A stretch of 64,000 nucleotides of DNA. Origin: Sanguinoderma infundibulare (lineage: Eukaryota; Basidiomycota; Agaricomycetes; Polyporales; Polyporaceae). The DNA is taken from contig JAVLRN010000012.1 in assembly GCA_032821775.1 (NCBI GenBank), positions 248,001-312,000 on the forward strand. Direction: 5' to 3'. Every line of letters begins with the position of its first letter. The stretch's first letter is position 1. Under the pieces are notes generated by a model that worked only from the letters and a program-made list of their open reading frames with translations, was not told the origin of the DNA and made no database searches. Shown piece after piece: positions 57,779 through 64,000 of this stretch. A program made the position numbers and the translations under genes.

Positions 57779-58844
57779 TTACGGAGTCGTCCACTGGATG
57801 GACGCAAAAAGTGTTAGTATGTATGCGCGAAGACGTCGATTCAGAATTCGCACACACCTTGGTCATCACCCATTCCACGAAACCGATGGCCGTTTCGCCA
57901 TCGGCCTTTATGCCGTCCTTGTCTACTTTGCCGACACCAAACGTATGCGCCTCGTCGATCTGAATATCAGGGCCAGTCGCATGAGCATTTGCTCAAGTGC
58001 GGATGGCAATCCACGAACCTCGAACCCGAAATGTTCGTACATCTCCCGGTTCTTTTCGCGACTCGTCTCGAGATGCACGGGTTTGCCAGTTGCACGCTCG
58101 AAGCCGTCCATCATCAGCATAGAGGCGTATCCTACCTAGAATGTCAGCGGCAATAGCAAAGTAAGCGCAACGCCGGACAGTACGTTACCTAAGCCCTAAT
58201 ACTTGGGCTCGACGACGATCTCGAGGAGGTGCCACGAGTCGAGACGGTCGAGCCCGCGCGATTTGAAGCCGGCCTCGAGGGTGTGCTCCACCTTCGACGA
58301 GAAGTCAAACAACAGTCCCTATTCATTTGCACGCGATGAGCTGTACTGAATTGCACGCGAATAGAAACCTCAACAGACATACCTTCAGACCAGTGAACCC
58401 GCACCCGTAGAGGGCTTTCAGGACGCCACAACGGATAAAAGTGATCGGGCCTGCATCGAGTGTCTTGCCCGGGGAAAGCCACAGCGCGGCCACGATGACT
58501 TCCTCTGACCGCGGTAAGCCGTCTTCCTTCCGAAAAGCGGTGCTTTCGTCCACACCCGAGTCTTCGTGCGCCCGGTCGAGAGCGGAGGGAACGGCGACGA
58601 CTGTGATGAGGCCATCTAAGGCGACCGTCGATTTCGCAATGAGTGCCTGAAGCCAGCGCAGGTTGCGCATCGCTTTCTTCTCCGCGGGCGTAGGACGGTC
58701 GATATCCGAAACGATTGCCTTCGCGCAGCAGTACCAGCTCATCGCGGGGTCGTTTATGAACGCGCGGGTGAGGATCTCCGAGACGGCGTGGAGCTCTTCA
58801 GCTCGTGCAACACGGACGTACGCTCCTGGATGCTTGTGGGCCAT
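57779..58844 (-). pseudogene. GNAT acetyltransferase with a premature TAG
   Basis: This is a fungal GNAT-family N-acetyltransferase. The start MAHKHPGAYVRVARAEELHAV (ATG 58844) is followed by LTRAFINDPAMSWY, RWLQALIAKSTVALDG, VIVAALWLSPGKTL and LFDFSSKVEHTLEAGFKSRG. Then WHLLEIVVEPKY-stop-GLGYASMLMMDGFERATGKPVHLETS, MYEHFGFE, IDEAHTFGVGKVDKDGIKADGETAIG and FVEWVMTK|WTTP. The stop codon (TAG, plus-strand CTA at 58196-58198) stands where the family has Gln in the acetyl-CoA-binding Q-x-x-G-x-G motif. Everything downstream stays open and correctly spliced, so the loss is recent or the TAG is an assembly error. An alternative donor GTATTAGG would skip the TAG but also delete the motif. Confidence 0.75.
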
Positions 58845-59474
58845 TGGGGGAGACCGTTTGCCGAGAAAAGAAGATTTTATGTTGTGCTCGGAGGCGCGAG
58901 AGGGCGTAGCAGTGGGCGCTGCCCATGCTCATGTGCTGGTCGCCTAAGTTGTGGGAGAGTTGATGCAGGGGAGAAGGCGGCGGCGGCAAGTTGAAACCTG
59001 ACCATGGGCGAACCGCGGCGAGCGAGAGATTCTGTCTCTAATTTGGCGGCGTTGCGTGCAACTGGTTCTGCGGTGCATTTGTCAACCATCCCCCTTGGAC
59101 TCGAGCGAGTTGCTCTGCCAGGGCGCAGAGGCCCTTAATCTGCCGGTCGGCGGAAAGACGATCGTGCGGAACGCGTGGAGCCCAGCGAGGAACTTGAGAT
59201 GTTGAAACCGGCGGAAAGATGATGATCCCATGTCCATGATGAGCCCTTGGAGCCGCAGTTTCAAGTTACCGACAAAAGCGCGATATAGGAAGGTTCGAGG
59301 TACGCCCCTAGCTTTCTGACCGAAGAACTGCTCGACATGGTCATGGACCTTGTAAGTATTTCGCAAATCGAAGAGAAGTCCTCACCGCATGATGGAAATG
59401 ACTCGTGCCAACACCGCGGATGACCTTGCTCGTACAGTACATGCACGCATGGGGCGCAGCCAAGTCAACGGTCT
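58845..59474. other. Intergenic, no gene seen
   Basis: A 94-codon minus-strand ORF (59082-59366) has no recognised domain. A short plus-strand F-box-like string near 59310-59350 is too short to call. Confidence 0.4.
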
Positions 59475-59687
59475 GATGCTTAGTCAGCATGTGCTGGCCC
59501 GGGTGTCGCTCAATCGGGAATCCGTCACTCTCCCTCCTGCGCACATGTACTACTGGATCCTAGGTTACTCTTGGGCCACGTTGCAAGGCCAGCGTGAGTT
59601 TCTCAGACCAATAATTTAACGACTTCCTGACATCTCTGCGCCTGGCATCTAACTCGGACTCTGTTCCCACAGCCACCCACAATGCTA
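59475..59687 (+). repeat. Dispersed ~190-bp element (copy at intact P450)
   Basis: It starts GATGCTTAGTCAGCATGTG and ends TTCCCACAGCCACCCACAATGC. The interior CTTCCTGACATCTCTGCGCC matches the other copies. It sits about 0.4 kb upstream of the P450 start. Confidence 0.7.
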
Positions 59688-60049
59688 CTTATCTCATCAC
59701 TGGCATTCCTTCGAATTCGCTTCCTCCAGGCAGCGTGATGCGCTCATAGTCGGCGGGCATTCTTCCAGGGTGCTCCCCGGGGTCTCTGCTGAGACATCTT
59801 CGTGATCTGTTTGGGGACGCAAATATTCCCCACCCCACGCCCCCTCAAATATCGGTGTGACACCTCTTCTCGCCCCAAGTGGCAGAACTCTTCGTTTCGG
59901 GCTCCGACATACGGAATTGACATAGAGTGGCGATATTAAGGGCCTTGTGGCCCGAGCACAAGCAGTCTCAGAGAGTGCGCATATCCGCGGCATCCTTTGT
60001 GTTGTTTCCACCGTCCTGCCCTTGCCTACGCCTCCGCCCAGAACAAATC
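59664..60049 (+). promoter_or_regulatory. P450 upstream region shared with the pseudogene
   Basis: It is co-linear with 22447-22817 (shared blocks listed there). Conservation up to CGGAATTGACATAGAG indicates that the duplication included the 5' flank of the gene. Confidence 0.55.
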
Positions 60050-62454
60050 ATGGTACCTCTTGGAGATTTCGCCCAATATGTCGTTTACGTCGTCATCGTT
60101 CTTATATCCTTGGCTCTATTTCGATCCCGTCGTGCCACATCGCCCTTGGATAACCTTCCTGGGCCTCCCCCAACCTCTTGGTTGAGCGGTACGTTGTACG
60201 GCCTTGTTTATGCTGCCTTCGTTGACCACGTATTACAGGTAACCTGAAGGAGTTCGTGGGCCGTGACTGCTGGGACTATCGCGCTCGGAACGCGCGGCAG
60301 TACGGCCGGATTTCAAAGCTGCATGGGTTGTTCGGGGTATGTTCAATTTCTATCGGTCAATGTTTTGCTGACAGAAGCAATCTGCTTTGAAGGCAAAATG
60401 GGTTCAAGTATGGGATCCGAAGGCATTGCACGCCCTTTTTATCAAGGACCAAGATTTCTACCCCGAGCCCCTCTTGTACGCCTGCCTAGTTTTTGTTCTT
60501 GGAATATTAGTTCATCGTTGCCAATGTAGGAGTATGCGCATCCTCGTTGGACCTGGACTTCTCGCCACTGAAGGTACATCGAAGAAGAAACCATGCCATG
60601 AGTATTTCTGACGTCATCGGTATCTGCAGGCGAACAGCACAAGCGACAGCGCAAGATGCTTGCCCCCGTGTTTTCTATCAAACATCTTCGAGACATGATA
60701 CCAACGTTCTACCAAGTTACTCACAAGGTACGCTCTGTCCGCCGTGTGTAGTCGCTCAACAGATGGCTTGTCTCATGGAATCATCTAGGCACGGGATGCC
60801 ATCATCCAACGCTTGCGAGCAGGTTGCAATGCAACAGAGAGCACCGAGTTAGACGTATTGTCGTGGATGGGTCGCACGACCCTAGAGATCATCGGGCAAG
60901 CTGGCTTAGGTCACACTTTCGATGACTTTAAGAGCGACGAACCAGATGAATTCGCAACCGCAGTCAAGTCGTTCTTGTGAGTCCTTTCCCCTCCATGTCA
61001 AAGCCTCGCAGATTTGCTAACATGTTGCGCATAGCCCCCAGATGATGAAGTCCATCCTCATCCGTGTACTGCTCCCGATACTGGTGAATATCGGGACAGC
61101 CGCATTTAGGCGTCGCGTCGTAGAGCTCATCCCGTTGGAGGATGTGCAACGCATGCGACACATCTCAGATGTCATGCACGACCGGTCCGTGCGTATCTTC
61201 AACGAGAAGAAGGCTGCCCTTGCAAAGGGCGACGAAGCACTCAAGCACGAGATTGGAGAGGGTCGGGACATCATGAGTATTCTTCGTAAGTCCTGCATCG
61301 CTCTCCGACGAGCTCTGTGGCCTCACACAATGGGGAGCCTATAGTGCGGGCTAATGTTCTCGCGTCAAACGAGGATCGACTCCCGGACGACGAACTCATC
61401 GGACAAGTGACGTGAGTTGTAAGCGACTCTGGTCGTGTTTCATGACATGCAACTTTTGTGTGCAGGACGATGGCCATCGCGGGTATGGATACAACTGCCA
61501 ACGCGATTGCGCGTATCCTCCAGATCCTCTCCGAGCACCAGGATGTTCAGGAGAAGTTACGCGCGGAAATCCAGCACGCGGTCGAAACTGGCGGTGACGG
61601 CGAGATGCTCGACTTCGACAGGCTCATGGAGCTTCCGTACCTCGAAGCCGTCTGCAGGGAGTCTTTCCGAGTGTGCGTTCCTGGCGAATGGCCTTCTGCA
61701 TACTTGTGCTAACGTATGTGTTGTCCAGATATCCTAGCGTTACTTTCCTATTCCGAGAGTAAGTATTTCCTCGAGTTGATGTTGGACACCATATCGACTC
61801 CCGGAACGATTCCAGGGCGACGAAGGACATGCTTCTTCCACTATCAGAACCTATTCGCATGCTGGACGGCACCGTCATCACCGCTCTCCCTATCCCGAAG
61901 GGCACACGCCTGGTTCCAAACATGGGCGCGTCCAATATTGATCCTGCTCTTTGGGGTCCAGACGCTGCTGAATGGCGACCGGAGCGCTGGTTGCAGCCAC
62001 TACCTCGCGCTGTTGAAGACGCGCGTGTGCCTGGAGTGTATTCGCACATGTACGTCCCTTTCCGCCCGGGCCCCTCGTCCTCCGATCATCAAGACTGAAT
62101 GCGCGCGGCGCAGGATGACATTCCTTGGTGGAAACAAGGCGTGCATGTGAGTTTTACCCTAACATTCGTTTGTCAGTGGAGTAGGATGCTGACATGTCTT
62201 TGCACAGCGGCTTCAAGTTTGCACAGATCGAGATAAGTGAGTAATCGACAGCTCCACTCGAGTACGGGATGGCCTGCTGACGTATGTGTTCCTGTCAAAT
62301 AGAGATCGTTCTACTCGTTCTGCTTCAAACGTTCAAGTTCAAGCCTTCTGGAAAGCCGATTGCCTGGAACAATGCTCCGGTGCAGTACCCCACCGTGGGA
62401 AAGGTCAGCGAAGAGCCCACTCTCCCTCTCAAGGTTTCCTTGTTGCACTGGTGA
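60050..62454 (+). CDS. Cytochrome P450 (intact paralogue)
   Basis: This is an ER-anchored monooxygenase. The start MVPLGDFAQYVVYVVIVLIS (ATG 60050) gives one membrane anchor and LDNLPGPPPTSWLSG. Then come EFVGRDCWDYRARNARQYGRI, WVQVWDPKALHALFIKDQ, HKRQRKMLAPVFSIKHLRDM, RTTLEIIGQAGLGHTFDDF and RHISDVMHDRSVRIFNEKKAAL. The I-helix is AIAGMDTTANAIAR, the K-helix ESFR (ExxR), then PIPKGTRLVPNMGASN and WRPERWLQP. The haem loop is MTFLGGNKACI|GFKFAQIE, with Lys where most P450s have Arg, and an intron inside the Ile codon. The tail has IAWNNAPVQYPTVGKVSE and ends LLHW. About fourteen short introns, no stops. A truncated relative lies at 22818-23690. Substrate and CYP family unassigned. Confidence 0.87.
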
Positions 62455-62797
62455 AGTTGTATCCCATGGTCTCTTTTTCATGGCCATAACACGAGTTTCG
62501 GTGTATAGTACGGTTTCTCAACATGGCATTATCCGTGCTATGTGTTATCGTACTCATGCCCATCCTACCAAACCCATTATGCTGGGCGCATGCAGCTATC
62601 CCCGAAGATACGTTTAGGGCCTAAGAGGAACATCATAGAATTTCCAGTCCGAGGATAACGCTTTTGAGAGCACAACGAAGAGGCCTTCGGCGACTCTGGC
62701 CGAACACGTATGGTGAGGTCAAGGGAAGCATTTCACGTACTTAGCACCGTGCTCAAGAACGGCAGGTTGCTAAGATGATAAGCAATAAAGGATGCTT
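62455..62797. other. Intergenic, no gene seen
   Basis: 3' flank of the P450 up to the start of the direct repeat. Confidence 0.5.
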
Positions 62798-63980
62798 ACC
62801 AGCGGAAGCGTAGTGCATGTACTATTACCACCTGTCATTCAGAGAGAGAAGAGCCCTTGGATTCGAGCGTGCCAATCGTACAACAACTGCCAAATAGGTA
62901 CAGAGGCAGCCGCATATAACAACAACGGACCTAGGCGGCAACTCTCGAAGACCACAACATACGAATACCCAAGACCGCCGGACCTGTAGCTCGCGTTAAC
63001 GACCTTCGAGACAAGCTAGAGAGAAAATAACTCGCCTTCTTGAACACTGTGATCGAGCTATCGCCCTTGCGAATGCAGTAGAGTGTCTTGACTTGGTGTC
63101 AGGACCATGACCAGGAGGGGTGGGAAGAAACCGATGTCGAGTACCACATCGCGTGCGCAGTACGCGGGACGTATGGGGACGTTGATAAGAAGAGATGTGT
63201 CTGGAAGCGAGAAGGAAATCGCTCTGTAGCGCGAAGGGGAGACAGGTATCAGGACCAGGAAGGACAGGGAGGAACTGATGCCGAGTAACCCATCGCGTCG
63301 GTCATAATACGGCGGGGCAAACTGGAAGCACCGACGACGAAGGATGCATAGAGGGGAGGGGAAAGTACCACGGATGCGGCGGGGGAGGTGGGAAAGCGAA
63401 GCCAGCGTTGCAGGTATTGTCTTGACGAATACGAATGTACCGAAGCTCGCAAGGTCCGGAGAGAAGGCGTAGATGCATGGGATGCAAGCAAGAATCAACA
63501 GAGGCTGAGGTGTACCGTGTTGTGCGGAAAGACGCGTGGGCTTTGCTTGGTATATGAATGCGGTGGCGGTACCAGACGGAGAAAGATTTTCTTGCGTAAA
63601 CGAGGACGAGGAGAATCCCAGAGACCAGAAGGGAAAGGACGCAAGAAGGGAGCAGGAACTAAAGCCAGGGAAGCAACGCAACGAATGTCGCCTAGTCGTG
63701 CACGGACAGACGGCCGACGAACGGGGGGGCTGCCTAAGGCAGGCTCACCATGACCGAAGGGTGTGTCGTCCATCCGAGGACTGACAACTGCGGCGCTGCA
63801 CCTGAGGGCGAGCACTGAGAGCCGCTGTCGCCAAGGGATTGCCTAGAGTAAGCGCCACGCATTTGAGAGAACGCTGAGAGAAGAAGGCTCCACAGAAGGG
63901 CAGGCCAAGGCCAACTGGACGCAATTCTATCCTCTGTTCACCATGGGGACCAATGACTGAAGTGCTCGTCGTCGTTCAAG
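62798..63980 (+). repeat. 1.2-kb direct repeat, copy 2
   Basis: It is the counterpart of 29738-31020 in the same orientation. The minus-strand end near 63950-63980 reads YLNDDEHFSHWSPW-stop, which parallels LSNDDDDPFSPRSPW-stop of copy 1. A related C-terminus therefore enters the window from the right. Confidence 0.75.
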
Positions 63981-64000
63981 TATCCAAGCACCGCATCACC

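Noticed and set aside
59300..59370. F-box-like string SFLTEELLDMVMDL upstream of the P450
   Set aside because: Too short, preceded by a stop and without LRR text after it; could be chance or a tiny relic.

Overview
The window is nuclear DNA from a filamentous basidiomycete, most likely an agaricomycete and perhaps a polypore-type mushroom. I infer this from genes cut by many short introns (about 50-65 nt, with GTACGT/GTAAGT donors and CTAAC-like branch sites), from the fungal Mediator subunit MED19, from DUF6534-type multi-pass membrane proteins, from P450s of basidiomycete type, and from a Dal5-type transporter beside a GH105 hydrolase. Nothing prokaryotic is present. Coordinates of multi-exon genes run from start codon to stop codon and include introns. 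Introns were placed by eye from splice signals and family alignment, so internal junctions are less certain than gene identity.

Left part (1-16.3 kb): two copies of a 1.8-kb sequence stand in inverted orientation (about 1306-3127 and 14440-16275). Each carries an intact 169-codon orphan ORF. Between them lie a 12-TM MFS transporter (-), a DUF6534 membrane protein (+), an isoprenylcysteine methyltransferase-like gene (-) and an unresolved GC-rich stretch.

Middle part (16.5-36.9 kb): a Rim2-type mitochondrial pyrimidine nucleotide carrier (+), a P450 (-), a second methyltransferase-like paralogue (+), a headless P450 pseudogene (+), a DHA2-type MFS transporter (-), a 7-TM basidiomycete membrane protein (-), the first copy of a 1.2-kb direct repeat with an unidentified proline-rich gene reading into it, the snoRNP chaperone NOPCHAP1 (+) and the first of two secreted class-3 lipases (-).

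Right part (37.9-64 kb): the second lipase (-), decayed F-box genes, MED19 (-), an MFS transporter with a 692-nt first intron (+), a second DUF6534 gene (+), a divergent pair of GH105 hydrolase (-) and Dal5-like transporter (+), a GNAT acetyltransferase apparently broken by one TAG codon (-), an intact P450 (+) that is the parent-type copy of the pseudogene at 22.8 kb, and the second copy of the direct repeat, which runs to the window edge.

Most genes look independent rather than a metabolic cluster, and I see no polyketide synthase, NRPS or terpene synthase. The clearest functional pair is GH105 with the divergent transporter, which share a 374-bp promoter. The most unusual content is structural: the inverted 1.8-kb element with its conserved ORF, a dispersed repeat of about 190 bp whose terminal motif is also the outer end of that element, and the direct repeats.
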